Program-made: the position numbers and the translations under genes
The notes under the pieces: model-generated
What the model saw: the letters and a program-made list of their open reading frames with translations, nothing else
The model's database searches: none
What the model was told of the DNA's origin: nothing
Part shown: piece after piece, positions 1-8,835 of the stretch
Layout: each line of letters opens with the position of its first letter
How positions within the stretch are numbered: the stretch's first letter is position 1
DNA from: Streptococcus gwangjuense
Lineage (GTDB): Bacteria; Bacillota; Bacilli; Lactobacillales; Streptococcaceae
Direction of reading: 5' to 3'
Length of the DNA stretch: 64,000 bases
Assembly (NCBI RefSeq): GCF_003627155.1
Contig: NZ_CP032621.1
Coordinates: forward strand, 372,001-436,000

Positions 1-56
1 CGGGAGGCGTCACTATCAGATAACTCAAGTTCCTAAAAAAGAAATTGGAGATAAAA

Positions 57-374
57 ATGAAAAAATTATTAGGTATTGGATTCTTGCTAGTTTCAGCTTT
101 GGTTTTGTATTTTGGTTCTGTTGGATGGCCAAGTTTGGATGTCAACCTCTGGTCACTGATTCCGGTAGGACTGTTCCTCTTTTTCACTCTAGAGAATTTT
201 TTGAAAAAAGACTACAAGGCTAGTCTGATGTGTTTAATTATTGCTTTTATCATTGCAAATGCAATTTTAGACCTTTTGCCAATTTCAAGTGGCTTGGTAA
301 TTGGAGCGGGCGTACTAGCTTGCATTGGTATTGGATACCTCTTTCCTGATAAAGATACAAAAGAAGACAAATAG
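57..374 (+). CDS. Small four-helix membrane protein, unknown function
   Basis: 105 residues, almost entirely hydrophobic, with about four predicted membrane helices (near residues 4-24, 30-48, 54-76 and 80-97) and a charged C-terminus. I chose the ATG at 57 over the in-frame TTG at 45 because GGAG lies 6 bases upstream of the ATG. The layout resembles small LiaF-type or DUF5668-like membrane domains, but I do not recognise a family and assign no function. It converges on the choline-binding amidase and ends at a shared bidirectional terminator. Confidence 0.75.
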   Translation: MKKLLGIGFLLVSALVLYFGSVGWPSLDVNLWSLIPVGLFLFFTLENFLKKDYKASLMCLIIAFIIANAILDLLPISSGLVIGAGVLACIGIGYLFPDKDTKEDK

Positions 375-378
375 AAAA

Positions 379-407
379 GGCCTCGAGATTTCTCGAGACC
401 CTTTTTT
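379..407. terminator. Bidirectional intrinsic terminator
   Basis: A 10-bp stem (arms 379-388 and 391-400, one G-U pair) is followed by a T run at 402-407. The A run before it serves the opposite strand. It separates the convergent small membrane protein gene and amidase gene. Confidence 0.8.
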
Positions 408-2460
408 ACTTACCAGCGTAATATTTTTGAATTCCTTTCACGATACCTGCTACAAGCTTATCTTGATAGTGGCTATCTCGAATCTGTTGATTTTCAGCGA
501 AATTATCTATATAACCTAGCTCTAGGAGGACGGCTGGTTTAGCGGTTTCTCGAAGAACGGCAAAGCTTCTTTCCAATAAACCAGCATCTTTAGCACCAGT
601 CTCAGCTAACAATGAAGAATGGATAGCTGCTGCGAGGCGCTTGCTCTCACTCATACGGTCAGGATGGTTATGCCAGTATGGGTTGATTTTACTTGGATAA
701 TCAGGATCATCACTATAGGAATAGGTTTGAATACCGCTAGCTCTAGAGTACGGGCTACCAGTCGCATTGAAATGAATACTAATAAAGATATCAGAGTTAG
801 TCTTGTTAACCATACGAGAACGTTCTGTAACAAAATCTACATCAATATCACTATCACGTGAAGTAAGAACTTTGTAGCCAAGTTCTTCTAATTTTTTGCG
901 TAATTTACGATACACCTGCATGTTGAGGTCTTTTTCAGCAACATTGTAATAGTATGCACCTGAGTCTCTTCCACCATGTCCTGGATCTAAAAAGATGGTT
1001 TTACTGTATTGGCCTTTTACAAAACCAACTTCTTTTGAGACCTCAGAAATCCATTGACCATTTTTGTGGAATAGATGGTCTTTACCGTCAATTTTGTAAG
1101 TTCCGGAAACATAATGTCCATTATCATCTAAGTAGTAGTGAGCCTTATAAGTGTCGTCGTAAATCCACTCTTTTTTAGCCATATAACCACCAGCTTTGAG
1201 ATAGTAAGCTCCAATCCATTCTTTTGATGCATACATTCCACCACGCTTCAAAAAGAACCAGCTGTTATAGTTTTTATCAAATATCCATTCATTATCAGCC
1301 ATGGCTCCACTTGATTTTAAATAATAATTACCTTGCCATTGGTTACTAGACATAATACCTATTTTGTCAAAATAGTACCAAACTCCATTAATTTTCTCCC
1401 ATTTATTCTGAGAAATTTTTCCAGAAGAATTAGCGAAGTACCAATGTTTATCAATGAGAACCCATTTGTTTTCAGCCATGGCTCCACTATTTGTCAGCAA
1501 GTAGCTGTTAATGGTTGTATTACTGAGCATGATTCCATCTTTGTCGAAGTAATACCAAGACCCAGCAATTTTTTCCCATTTATTTTGAGAAATTTTTCCA
1601 GAAGAATTAGCGAAGTACCAATGTTTATCAATGAGAACCCATTTGTTTTCAGCCATGGCTCCACTATTTGTCAGCAAGTAGCTGTCAATGGTTGTATTAC
1701 TGAGCATGATTCCATCTTTGTCGAAGTAATACCAAGACCCAGCAATTTTTTCCCATTTATTTTGAGAAATTTTTCCAGAAGAATTAGCGAAGTACCAATG
1801 TTTATCAATGAGAACCCATTTGTTTTCAGCCATGGCTCCACTATTTGTCAGCAAGTAGCTGTTAATGGTTGTATTACTAAGCATGATTCCATCTTTGTCA
1901 AAGTAATACCAAGCACCACCAATTTTCTCCCATTTATTCTGAGAAATTTTTCCAGAAGAATTAGCGAAGTACCATTTTCCATTGATAAAGTTCCAACCGT
2001 TTTCAGCCATCACTCCATCTTTATTGAAAACATAACTATCAAAGGTTGTATTGCTTAGTCGATGGCCATCTTTATTGAAGTAGTACCACTTTCCTTGGAT
2101 TTTTTTCCAGTTGGTAACAGGTTTGTTGTGTTCGTAAAAGCGCCAGTTATTATTTTCTTCCTGCCAACCTTCTTTGACTTTTTCAACTTTTTCTTCTTTT
2201 TTTACTTCAGACTTCTTCTCTTCTGTAGCAGGATTTTTTTTCTCTATTTTTTCTTCTTTATCATCAATTTTAGAAGAATTGTCTGTTTTTTCGACCTTCT
2301 CTTTCGATTTTTCTTGGTTTTCGATTTTTGAAGTACTTGAATGAGGAATTGTCACATTTTCTCGTACTACCTCTGCTTTATTTTCTTGAGCTTGGGCAGT
2401 TGTTTGAGTGTATCCTAAAATAGATAAGGCAACTGCACTAGCAAGTAAAACCTTTTTCAT
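406..2460 (-). CDS. Choline-binding N-acetylmuramoyl-L-alanine amidase (Amidase_3)
   Basis: 684 residues. A signal peptide (residues 1 to about 25, ending near AQA) is followed by a Lys/Glu-rich linker (about 30-95), a long run of choline-binding repeats of the GxWYYFDKDGIM type (about 96-470), and a C-terminal zinc amidase domain (about 489-684). The expected Amidase_3 residues are present: His in DPGHGG, Glu in AEKDLN, His in SIHFNA, and the catalytic Glu in LLELGYI. It should bind phosphocholine on teichoic acids and cut the MurNAc-L-Ala bond outside the cell. The order (repeats first, enzyme last) and the Amidase_3 fold differ from LytA. Three central repeat units are nearly identical in DNA. 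It lies 51 bases downstream of the lysR-type gene on the same strand, so the two may be co-transcribed. An AAAGGAG site precedes the ATG. Confidence 0.9.
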   Translation of the reverse strand: MKKVLLASAVALSILGYTQTTAQAQENKAEVVRENVTIPHSSTSKIENQEKSKEKVEKTDNSSKIDDKEEKIEKKNPATEEKKSEVKKEEKVEKVKEGWQEENNNWRFYEHNKPVTNWKKIQGKWYYFNKDGHRLSNTTFDSYVFNKDGVMAENGWNFINGKWYFANSSGKISQNKWEKIGGAWYYFDKDGIMLSNTTINSYLLTNSGAMAENKWVLIDKHWYFANSSGKISQNKWEKIAGSWYYFDKDGIMLSNTTIDSYLLTNSGAMAENKWVLIDKHWYFANSSGKISQNKWEKIAGSWYYFDKDGIMLSNTTINSYLLTNSGAMAENKWVLIDKHWYFANSSGKISQNKWEKINGVWYYFDKIGIMSSNQWQGNYYLKSSGAMADNEWIFDKNYNSWFFLKRGGMYASKEWIGAYYLKAGGYMAKKEWIYDDTYKAHYYLDDNGHYVSGTYKIDGKDHLFHKNGQWISEVSKEVGFVKGQYSKTIFLDPGHGGRDSGAYYYNVAEKDLNMQVYRKLRKKLEELGYKVLTSRDSDIDVDFVTERSRMVNKTNSDIFISIHFNATGSPYSRASGIQTYSYSDDPDYPSKINPYWHNHPDRMSESKRLAAAIHSSLLAETGAKDAGLLERSFAVLRETAKPAVLLELGYIDNFAENQQIRDSHYQDKLVAGIVKGIQKYYAGK
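1401..1931 (-). repeat. Tandem 177-bp repeats encoding choline-binding units
   Basis: The same block recurs at exactly 177-bp steps (matching points at 1401, 1578, 1755 and 1932), that is 59 codons per unit. Only a few bases differ between copies. This is recent in-frame amplification within the amidase gene, and a substrate for slippage or recombination that would change repeat number. Confidence 0.92.
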
Positions 2461-2511
2461 ATTAAACTCCTTTTGTTTTTTTGCTTATTAAAATAAAATC
2501 TTGCTGATTTC

Positions 2512-3420
2512 TCAACTATCAAACTGAACTTCTTCTAGTAGATAGTCGATAAAGCGTTCGCCCATCTTGGATAGGCTGGTTTTTTCATGTTGGATATAGA
2601 CCAACTCAATTGGGTCATCAATATCCAGTGGGATAGAAACGATATTGTCTCCGTTGAGGTTGCTGTTCAAAATCCCTGTCGCAATGGTATAACCATCCAA
2701 ACCAATCAAGAGATTAAAGAGGGTAGCACGGTCGCTGACTACGATAGATTTTTTGTGGTATTCCTGCGAGAGAATCTCTTCTGAAAAGTAGAAGGAGTTA
2801 TGAGTTCCTTGGTCATAGCTGAGGTAAGGGAAGTTTTCTAAATCTTCCAGTTTCACCTTGTCTTTCTTGGCCAGAGGATTGCTCTTGCTGACAAAGATAT
2901 GAGGCTGAGCTGTAAAGAGATGGTGAGCCAGCAGGTGGTTGTCATCCAGCATTTTGGTTAAAACATCACGGTTGTAGCTGTTAAAAAATAGGACACCGAC
3001 CTCACTACGGAAGTTCTTGACGTCGTCGATAATTTCCCAAGTACGAGTTTCACGAAGGAAGAGCTCGTATTTCTCCATATCACTTTTCTTGAGTAGAGAA
3101 ACAAAGGCATTGACCACAAAGGCATAGTGTTGGGAGGAAACGCTAAATAGTTCGCGGTGGGCAACAGGATTTTTATAGCGTTCTTCTAGAAGCTGAGTTT
3201 GCTCGACAACTTGACGGGCATAGGAGAGAAACTCCATCCCATCACGGGTCAAGGTGATACCCTTGGGATTGCGGATAAAGATCTCAATGCCCATCTCATT
3301 TTCCAAATCTCTCACAGCGTTGGAAAGACTGGGTTGAGTGATAAAGAGTTGCTTGGCTGCCTCATTCATGGAGCCAGTTTCGACGATTTTGATAATATAG
3401 TGTAATTGTTGAATTCTCAT
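2512..3420 (-). CDS. LysR-family transcriptional regulator
   Basis: 302 residues from the ATG at 3420. The N-terminal winged helix-turn-helix is clear (residues 1-60, with the AAKQLFITQPSLSNAVRDLE recognition region), followed by the LysR substrate-binding fold. The sequence style is that of the CpsY/MetR/CysR group, which controls sulfur amino acid or envelope genes in streptococci, but the effector is not readable here. An upstream extension to 3456 is possible, but a TATGGTACAAT extended -10 ends only 6 bases before the 3420 ATG, so the mRNA is probably leaderless from 3420. The choline-binding amidase follows on the same strand. Confidence 0.9.
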   Translation of the reverse strand: MRIQQLHYIIKIVETGSMNEAAKQLFITQPSLSNAVRDLENEMGIEIFIRNPKGITLTRDGMEFLSYARQVVEQTQLLEERYKNPVAHRELFSVSSQHYAFVVNAFVSLLKKSDMEKYELFLRETRTWEIIDDVKNFRSEVGVLFFNSYNRDVLTKMLDDNHLLAHHLFTAQPHIFVSKSNPLAKKDKVKLEDLENFPYLSYDQGTHNSFYFSEEILSQEYHKKSIVVSDRATLFNLLIGLDGYTIATGILNSNLNGDNIVSIPLDIDDPIELVYIQHEKTSLSKMGERFIDYLLEEVQFDS

Positions 3421-3707
3421 GTTTTTATTGTACCATACTTGCGTCATAATCGCCAAAGAAGATAGGAAAATCAGGGAGATTGTGTGAGTCTCTGTAAAGT
3501 AGTTAAGAAGAAACTTCTAAATAATTTAAGAAATAGTGTAAAAAAGTAGCTGAGCAAGAGATTGTTCAGTTGTCTCTTTACTGAGAACTATAAAAATTTT
3601 ACTCGAAAATAAGAAACTTGCACGATTTACTCATTACTTATCCAATACTAGAGTTTATACTGGTTATTGTAAAGATGATCATCCAAAAGAAGGAAGGAGG
3701 CAACCTT

Positions 3708-3886
3708 ATGGCTAAAAATACAAATCGTTTAGAAATTGATTCTCTAAGTTTTGAGGTTGAAAACCAAGAACTTTTCGGGAAATCAGAAGCTTGTGGGATA
3801 CAGCTTTTAAAATGACAGTAGCAGGTCTCTGTGGATTGTATTTTACCTATTCCTATGAGTGTACGAGAAATAATGTTCGATGTTAG
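3708..3886 (+). pseudogene. Broken lanthipeptide-like precursor, copy 1
   Basis: AAGGAGG lies just upstream of the ATG at 3708. The first frame gives a leader-like peptide with EIDSLSFEVENQEL and GKSEA, then runs out to a stop at 3815. Shifting the frame near 3792-3800 opens a core-like peptide ending TYSYECTRNNVRC and a stop at 3884-3886. The 179-base length is one base short of an intact frame. The leader looks like the acidic FxLD-type leaders of class I lanthipeptides, and the core holds Thr/Ser and three Cys. No LanB, LanC or LanM is in the window. Treated as a pseudogene unless the frameshift is recoded or a sequencing error. Confidence 0.6.
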
Positions 3887-3926
3887 ATAAAACAAAAGGA
3901 AGATTCTAGTGTTTTATTTCAAAACA

Positions 3927-3955
3927 TTGACAACATTTTGATTTGGTGTTATATT
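3927..3955 (+). promoter_or_regulatory. Promoter upstream of lanthipeptide-like copy 2
   Basis: TTGACA at 3927-3932, a 17-bp spacer, and TATATT at 3950-3955 preceded by TGT (extended -10). Predicted start of transcription is near 3962, so any message would begin only about ten bases before the leader sequence and would also read the 35-codon membrane peptide gene. Confidence 0.6.
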
Positions 3956-3971
3956 TACGGGAGAAATACAA

Positions 3972-4149
3972 ATAAAACAAGATAACTTTGAGATTGATTC
4001 TTTGGATTATGCAATTAATAGCCAAGAGTTGAATGGTAAATCTGCTGCTGGGTTATGGTAAGACTGTTAGATTAACAGCACAGGGGCGCTGTGGTTTGTG
4101 GTTTACATATTCTTATGAATGTACTTCGCCAAACGTGCGCTGTGGATAA
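3972..4149 (+). pseudogene. Broken lanthipeptide-like precursor, copy 2
   Basis: A leader-like reading starts at ATA (3972-3974) where an ATG would be expected, 8 bases after GGGAG. It reads KQDNFEIDSLD...NSQELNGKSAAGLW and stops at TAA near 4059. One frame over, the core reads VRLTAQGRCGLWFTYSY then ECTSPNVRCG and stops at 4147-4149. It is paralogous to copy 1. The shared FTYSYEC stretch differs between copies only at synonymous third positions, so the core was under selection before decay. Both the start codon and the frame are damaged here. Confidence 0.6.
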
Positions 4150-4178
4150 AACTCTCTATTTTTTGACAGGAGGATAAA

Positions 4179-4286
4179 ATGGACGGAATTATTGGAACAC
4201 TAGAATTCTATGCACCTGTACTGGTCTTAGGAGTTGTTGTCATAGGAATTGTTTACTTTATGAAAAAAAGAAACGATCGCAAATAA
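4179..4286 (+). CDS. 35-residue single-helix membrane peptide
   Basis: AGGAGG at 4168-4173 lies 5 bases before ATG 4179. The peptide has a short polar N-terminus, one hydrophobic helix (about residues 10-28) and a basic tail (KKRNDRK). The strong ribosome site and the terminator straight after it support a real gene. Its place between the broken lanthipeptide-like genes and a BceAB-type transporter suggests an immunity or transporter-associated peptide. This is inference from context, since I do not recognise a family. Confidence 0.6.
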   Translation: MDGIIGTLEFYAPVLVLGVVVIGIVYFMKKRNDRK

Positions 4287-4296
4287 TCAATATCGA

Positions 4297-4325
4297 CCGA
4301 TACCTAAAAAAGTATCGGCTTTTTT
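4297..4325 (+). terminator. Intrinsic terminator
   Basis: Seven-bp stem CCGATAC/GTATCGG (4297-4303, 4312-4318) followed by a T run. It closes the precursor-like/small peptide unit before the ABC transporter genes. Confidence 0.85.
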
Positions 4326-4414
4326 TATAACATGAATATATTGCACAAAATACTCATGGCAAACCTTGAAAGAAACCGTATAATGATAGTGTCATAAAGA
4401 AACGGAGGAATGAA

Positions 4415-5152
4415 ATGATGAAACAACTTATCGTGACAGCATTAACGAAAACATTTGGTCAAGGGGATAATATCGTTCATGCTTTATCAGATGTGAACTT
4501 GTCCGTTGAAAAAGGTGAATTTCTGGCAATTATGGGGGCCAGTGGTAGTGGAAAAACAACACTCCTCAACTGTATTTCAACGATTGATAAACCAACATCA
4601 GGTGAGATTCGATTTGAAGGTTTTGACATCATCCATGCCAAGGAAAACGAACTAGCTGACTATCGTGCTAAAAACATTTCCTATATTTTCCAAGCTTACA
4701 ACTTAGTGGAAACCTTGACAGTTTATGAAAATATTGTTCTACCTCTCCAGATTCAGGGGAAAAATATCAAAAAACATCAGGATAAGATTGAGGAAATTTT
4801 GGATAAGTTGGCCATCCAAAACTTAAAAGATAAGTTTCCTAATCAGTTATCAGGTGGTCAGCGACAACGTGTGGCAACTGCTAGAGCCTTGATTGATGAT
4901 TCTAAACTGATTATCGCAGATGAGCCGACAGGAGCCTTGGACTCTGCCAATTCTGAAAAACTGATGGCGCTTTTGCAGGAAATCAATAAAAGTTTTGGCA
5001 TCACCATTTTATTAGTCACTCACGACCCTGCCGCAGCTAAGTACTCTTCACGGATGGTGTTGCTTAGCGATGGAAAGATTATGGATGATTTGGAACGTAA
5101 CAGCTTATCTAATGAACAGTATTTGCAAGAGATTTACAGTCGTACCAGGTAG
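4415..5152 (+). CDS. BceA-type ABC transporter ATP-binding protein
   Basis: 245 residues of one ABC domain. Walker A is GASGSGKTT (about 41-49), the signature is LSGGQRQR (about 145-152), and Walker B runs LIIADEPTGALD. The class is the MacB/BceA group, which powers FtsX-like permeases that give resistance to peptide antibiotics. GGAGG lies 7 bases before the ATG; a second ATG follows at once. The permease starts 12 bases after the stop. A TATAAT at 4379-4384 lacks a clear -35, so the promoter may need an activator. In pneumococcus a similar pair, as I recall, affects tolerance of bacitracin and nisin. Confidence 0.92.
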   Translation: MMKQLIVTALTKTFGQGDNIVHALSDVNLSVEKGEFLAIMGASGSGKTTLLNCISTIDKPTSGEIRFEGFDIIHAKENELADYRAKNISYIFQAYNLVETLTVYENIVLPLQIQGKNIKKHQDKIEEILDKLAIQNLKDKFPNQLSGGQRQRVATARALIDDSKLIIADEPTGALDSANSEKLMALLQEINKSFGITILLVTHDPAAAKYSSRMVLLSDGKIMDDLERNSLSNEQYLQEIYSRTR

Positions 5153-5164
5153 GAGGGGGAGAGT

Positions 5165-7180
5165 ATGTATCCAAAATTGATTTTACGGAATGTATTTCGA
5201 AATTTACAGACTTATACCATCTATTTTTTCAGTCTGACATTAATTTATAGCTTGCTCTACGCTTTTAATGCTTTACCAAGTCATCCAGTGATGCAAAGTT
5301 TATCAGGAGCAAAGGAAACGTTGACGACGGTGATGAGCCAGTACATGGGCTTGCTTTCCTATCTGATTCTATCGGCGATTGCCTTTCTCATCGTTTACTC
5401 CACAAATTTTGTGCTGGGACGGCGCAAGAAAGAGCTGGGACTTTATGCAACGCTGGGAATGAAGAAGAAGCAGATTATCCGTACCCTGTTCTTTGAAACC
5501 ATGCTGGTCAATATCTTTTCCTTGATTCTAGGTTTCTTGCTTGGTTTGATCTTACTGGTCATTCTATCTAAGGTTGCATCTGAGTTTTTTATGGCCAATT
5601 ACTTTGGTAGTCTGCTTTTCTTTGATAGCAAGTCTGTCATCTTACTAGTTTATTCCTATTTGGTAACCAGTTTTATTGTTGGTGTAATGGACATTCTTAC
5701 CTTTAGAAAGCAAAATATCATTGCACTTATTCAAGAGAATGGGGTCAAGAAATCTGTCTTGGCAAAAGGCAAGCCAGTTCTTCAAGCACTTCTCTTTATT
5801 CTTTCGACAGCTGTTATCGGTTTTGGTGCTCTCTATTTTTCAGACTATCACCATCTATCATTCTTGAAAAGCTGGGGTATCTTGCTGGTATCTATCTTCG
5901 TGATTTTTGTGATTTTATTTTACAACACTTTAAGCCATTTTGTCTTGATTTCCCTTAGAAAACTGCCTCAAACCTACTATAACAAACTAAACACTTTTAA
6001 AATCCGTCAATTTTCAAAACAAGCTGATAGTAATTCGGTCACGTTGGCTGTCTTATCCTTGACTCTGACCTTGGCACTCAGCTTGCTCGTTTTTAGTGGT
6101 AGTGCCTATACGACTATGAATCGAGAGCTGAACAAATACTCACCTTATGACGTAACTGTCAATCTTTATCGTGTTCAAGAGTTCCAATTTGCTCAGGATT
6201 CTATAAAAGATAGGCTGAAAGCAGATGGATTTGACTTTAACCTCATCAAAGAGGAGTACAGCTATCCTATCTATTCTAGTGATTTAACCTATAAAGATTT
6301 GATTGATACTAGCAATCTTTGGGATCATGATAAGAAACTTCCTGAATCAAAAGTACCGATTTTAGGAATTTCTGCCTACAATCATCTCCGCAAACTGCAA
6401 GGGAAAAAAGAGGTTGACTTGTCAGAAGACCAATTTCTAGTCAATGCCAACTATAAAGGAACTGCTAAGCAGATCCAGGACTTTCTATCAACGACCAAAA
6501 CCCTCATGATTAACGGTCATTCTCTCAAGCTTGCCTCTTCAAAGCCACTTGAAACAGTTTACTTTTTATCTTCAGTGGGTCTAAATGACGCAGGAACCTT
6601 GATTGTACCAAATAAGGTAGTAGTTGGATTGACGGAAGACCACACGACCTATGTTGCCAATTTCAAAGAAAACATTGACAAACGGGAAGTAGAAACATTC
6701 TTGAGTCAGTGGATTGAAAAATACTACTTCACTCGTGATGGAGCAGAGTTGAATCCGCTCGCCTATCAAACCAAAGGAAGAATTTTTGAGATTTATCTTG
6801 GATTTATGGGCGTCATTGTCTTTGTCATGATTTTTGTCAGTGTTATTTTTATCATTATTTCCCTCAGTATCTTGTCTCTTCAAACTTCTACAAGTGCTTT
6901 GGATAGTGTTAATGATTATCAAATCTTATACCTTCTTGGGAACAAGAGAAAGCAAAATCGCTCTATTCTTTTGCGACAGATTCTAAGTTATTTCTTGGTT
7001 CCGCTGGTCATCGCAGGTCCGCTAGCATTTGCCTTGAGTACCGCTCTTTTGGGCTATTTTGAGAATTTCGCTAATACCAGCATTTCTATTGATATCACCT
7101 ATCTGGGAGTAGCGGTCTTACTATTTGTCCTTTACCTGCTAGTGACTTACAGAGTAAGTTGGCAAATGATTGAAAATTAA
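5165..7180 (+). CDS. BceB-type ABC transporter permease (FtsX domains)
   Basis: 671 residues, the usual size for BceB permeases. About ten membrane helices are seen: a first group in residues 15-310, a large extracytoplasmic domain (about 320-545), and further helices near 550-665. The first FtsX domain contains the GRRKKELGLYATLGMKKKQ loop typical of the family. Together with the preceding ATPase it should form a complex that frees lipid-linked cell wall precursors from peptide antibiotics and may also signal to a kinase. The AGGAGG site is directly upstream. Confidence 0.92.
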   Translation: MYPKLILRNVFRNLQTYTIYFFSLTLIYSLLYAFNALPSHPVMQSLSGAKETLTTVMSQYMGLLSYLILSAIAFLIVYSTNFVLGRRKKELGLYATLGMKKKQIIRTLFFETMLVNIFSLILGFLLGLILLVILSKVASEFFMANYFGSLLFFDSKSVILLVYSYLVTSFIVGVMDILTFRKQNIIALIQENGVKKSVLAKGKPVLQALLFILSTAVIGFGALYFSDYHHLSFLKSWGILLVSIFVIFVILFYNTLSHFVLISLRKLPQTYYNKLNTFKIRQFSKQADSNSVTLAVLSLTLTLALSLLVFSGSAYTTMNRELNKYSPYDVTVNLYRVQEFQFAQDSIKDRLKADGFDFNLIKEEYSYPIYSSDLTYKDLIDTSNLWDHDKKLPESKVPILGISAYNHLRKLQGKKEVDLSEDQFLVNANYKGTAKQIQDFLSTTKTLMINGHSLKLASSKPLETVYFLSSVGLNDAGTLIVPNKVVVGLTEDHTTYVANFKENIDKREVETFLSQWIEKYYFTRDGAELNPLAYQTKGRIFEIYLGFMGVIVFVMIFVSVIFIIISLSILSLQTSTSALDSVNDYQILYLLGNKRKQNRSILLRQILSYFLVPLVIAGPLAFALSTALLGYFENFANTSISIDITYLGVAVLLFVLYLLVTYRVSWQMIEN

Positions 7181-7184
7181 GTCA

Positions 7185-7219
7185 AATACCAGAGTTGCCT
7201 ATCCTGCAATTCTGGTATT
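7185..7219. terminator. Strong hairpin between transporter and kinase genes
   Basis: Arms 7185-7198 and 7206-7219 pair over 14 positions with one G-U. No T tract follows on the + strand. The hairpin ends just before an extended -10 (TGT then TATAAT, 7221-7229) that probably drives the kinase gene, so it may act as a partial terminator or operator. Confidence 0.55.
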
Positions 7220-7260
7220 GTGTTATAATGATATTAAAGTAGTTCAGGAAGTAGATACAT

Positions 7261-8835
7261 ATGAAACAGTTTGTCAAATCGCTCTCGAAAAACTCACTTT
7301 TATTGTGGTGGTTGACGATTTTTAATCATCTAGCTTTGATGATTTATATTTATTATAGGATTCCTCTGGACTTTTCGACAGATTTTTCTTTGCAGATGGT
7401 TTTATTGCTGATTATTGCTTTAATTGTATTTAGCTATATTTGTAATATTGTGACCTTTCGGTATAGTGAGTTGAAACTTTGGTTGCTCCTGATGATGTTT
7501 CTCATTAGCTGGCAATCCATATTTAATCAAGGAGTTGCGAGCACCCTGTTGCACTTTTTTGATATTCTTCATCCGCTCAACTCTTTTTTATTGGTGTATA
7601 GTTCTCTGTCTATTATCTTTCTGGGAGAGAAAATAGGAGAAGAACTGTTGAGTGTGTCCTTTGTGTTGACACTAATCACCATTAGTTCGTATCTGTTAAG
7701 TCCTTCAATTTTTCTCTTTCTGTCCTTGTTTGCGTCTTTCTTTTTAAACCTTGTTCCCTTGATTTTACTGATTTTATATCATAAAGAGTTGAAAAGTAAA
7801 CTCAAGTATCAGAGACGAAATTTGTGGATATTAGCTTTAATATTGCCTCTTTCTTATTTCTTTTTGTATATCAATACGAGGGGCTCAGGAGTGATGAACC
7901 TAGTCTGGTATCTAGAAATTCTTGGTATCTTAGCTTTTTTACACTTCAAAACGATTGTCAGCTCTCTTCAAAAAAGGGTATCAGAGTTGAAATTGTCCTA
8001 TATAAAAGCTTTTTCACGCTTGTTTTTACTGGTTATGTTTTTGTTAGTAGGTATTTTCATCATCTTTCGTCTAGACTTAAACATGAGCTTTTTGGTCTTG
8101 AATATCATGTTACTATTGTTCGGGATTTGTTCGGAAGAATTGATTCGCCTTTTTCGTTCTGCTGAAATGCTAGATGCTAGGGATTATGTAAAAGTTCTCT
8201 TTTTAAAGCGTAACCGTATGGTGAAAAGTCTGCTGGCAAATGAAGATACAGAACAACAGTTCTCCGAATTTCTTCACAATGAAATCCTGCAAAATGTGAT
8301 GGCAATAAAAAATTTCAATAAATATAGTAGTAATCAAGCTTTTGGTGAACAGATCAATCTGGTGACAGAGGAGTTGGTTCAGCGGATTCGCGAGCGGATG
8401 GATTATTATCAGCCAATGGTAGAAACAGACGAGCAGTTAGACATCCAGTATCAAGGGCTGATTAATCGGATTGTCAAGCGCTATCACGCAGAAAATGAAG
8501 TTGTCACACAGTTTCCTGTCCACTTTAGACTTTTATCTCCTTACGATAAAATTGCCTACCGTCTGGTTGAGGAATTGACGACCAATGCCGTTAAGTACGC
8601 TAGTGGTGGAACGATTTCTTTGAAGATTGATGTGCATGATGACACTATTTTTATCATTTCTGAAAATGACTGCCTTCAAACAGAAAAATCCTTAGGTTAT
8701 GGCTTGAAAAATATGTCTAATAAAATTAGTGTTTTAGGTGGTCAAATGCAGATTTTTGAAAATAATAAGAGATTTCGTGTAGAAATTACTCTCCCGATTG
8801 ATAAGGAGTTGTGTTATGAAAATTTTGTTAATTGA
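7261..8835 (+). CDS. Sensor histidine kinase (HisKA_3/NarL-partner type)
   Basis: 524 residues. The N-terminal half (about 10-300) is a set of membrane helices without a large outside loop. It is followed by a dimerisation/phosphoacceptor segment with His in FLHNEILQN (about residue 337) and a HATPase domain with the N box ELTTNAVKYA (about 439) and G box GYGLKNM (about 480). The HNEI context marks the kinase family that pairs with LuxR-type response regulators; the response regulator gene overlaps its end by 20 bases. Position beside the BceAB-type genes suggests it senses peptide antibiotics or envelope stress, but classical BceS kinases are smaller and pair with OmpR-type regulators, so this pairing is unusual. 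Confidence 0.9.
   Translation: MKQFVKSLSKNSLLLWWLTIFNHLALMIYIYYRIPLDFSTDFSLQMVLLLIIALIVFSYICNIVTFRYSELKLWLLLMMFLISWQSIFNQGVASTLLHFFDILHPLNSFLLVYSSLSIIFLGEKIGEELLSVSFVLTLITISSYLLSPSIFLFLSLFASFFLNLVPLILLILYHKELKSKLKYQRRNLWILALILPLSYFFLYINTRGSGVMNLVWYLEILGILAFLHFKTIVSSLQKRVSELKLSYIKAFSRLFLLVMFLLVGIFIIFRLDLNMSFLVLNIMLLLFGICSEELIRLFRSAEMLDARDYVKVLFLKRNRMVKSLLANEDTEQQFSEFLHNEILQNVMAIKNFNKYSSNQAFGEQINLVTEELVQRIRERMDYYQPMVETDEQLDIQYQGLINRIVKRYHAENEVVTQFPVHFRLLSPYDKIAYRLVEELTTNAVKYASGGTISLKIDVHDDTIFIISENDCLQTEKSLGYGLKNMSNKISVLGGQMQIFENNKRFRVEITLPIDKELCYENFVN

Noticed and set aside
1..56. Possible 3' end of an upstream gene
   Set aside because: Short open ends with stops at 21 or 36 exist in two frames, but too little sequence is present to choose one.
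1401..1931. CRISPR-like array
   Set aside because: The 177-bp units are contiguous and coding, without unique spacers; no cas genes are present.
1333..2058. Long open frame opposite the choline-binding repeats
   Set aside because: It mirrors the 177-bp repeats of the amidase, has no ribosome site and no family-like sequence; it is a shadow of the real gene.
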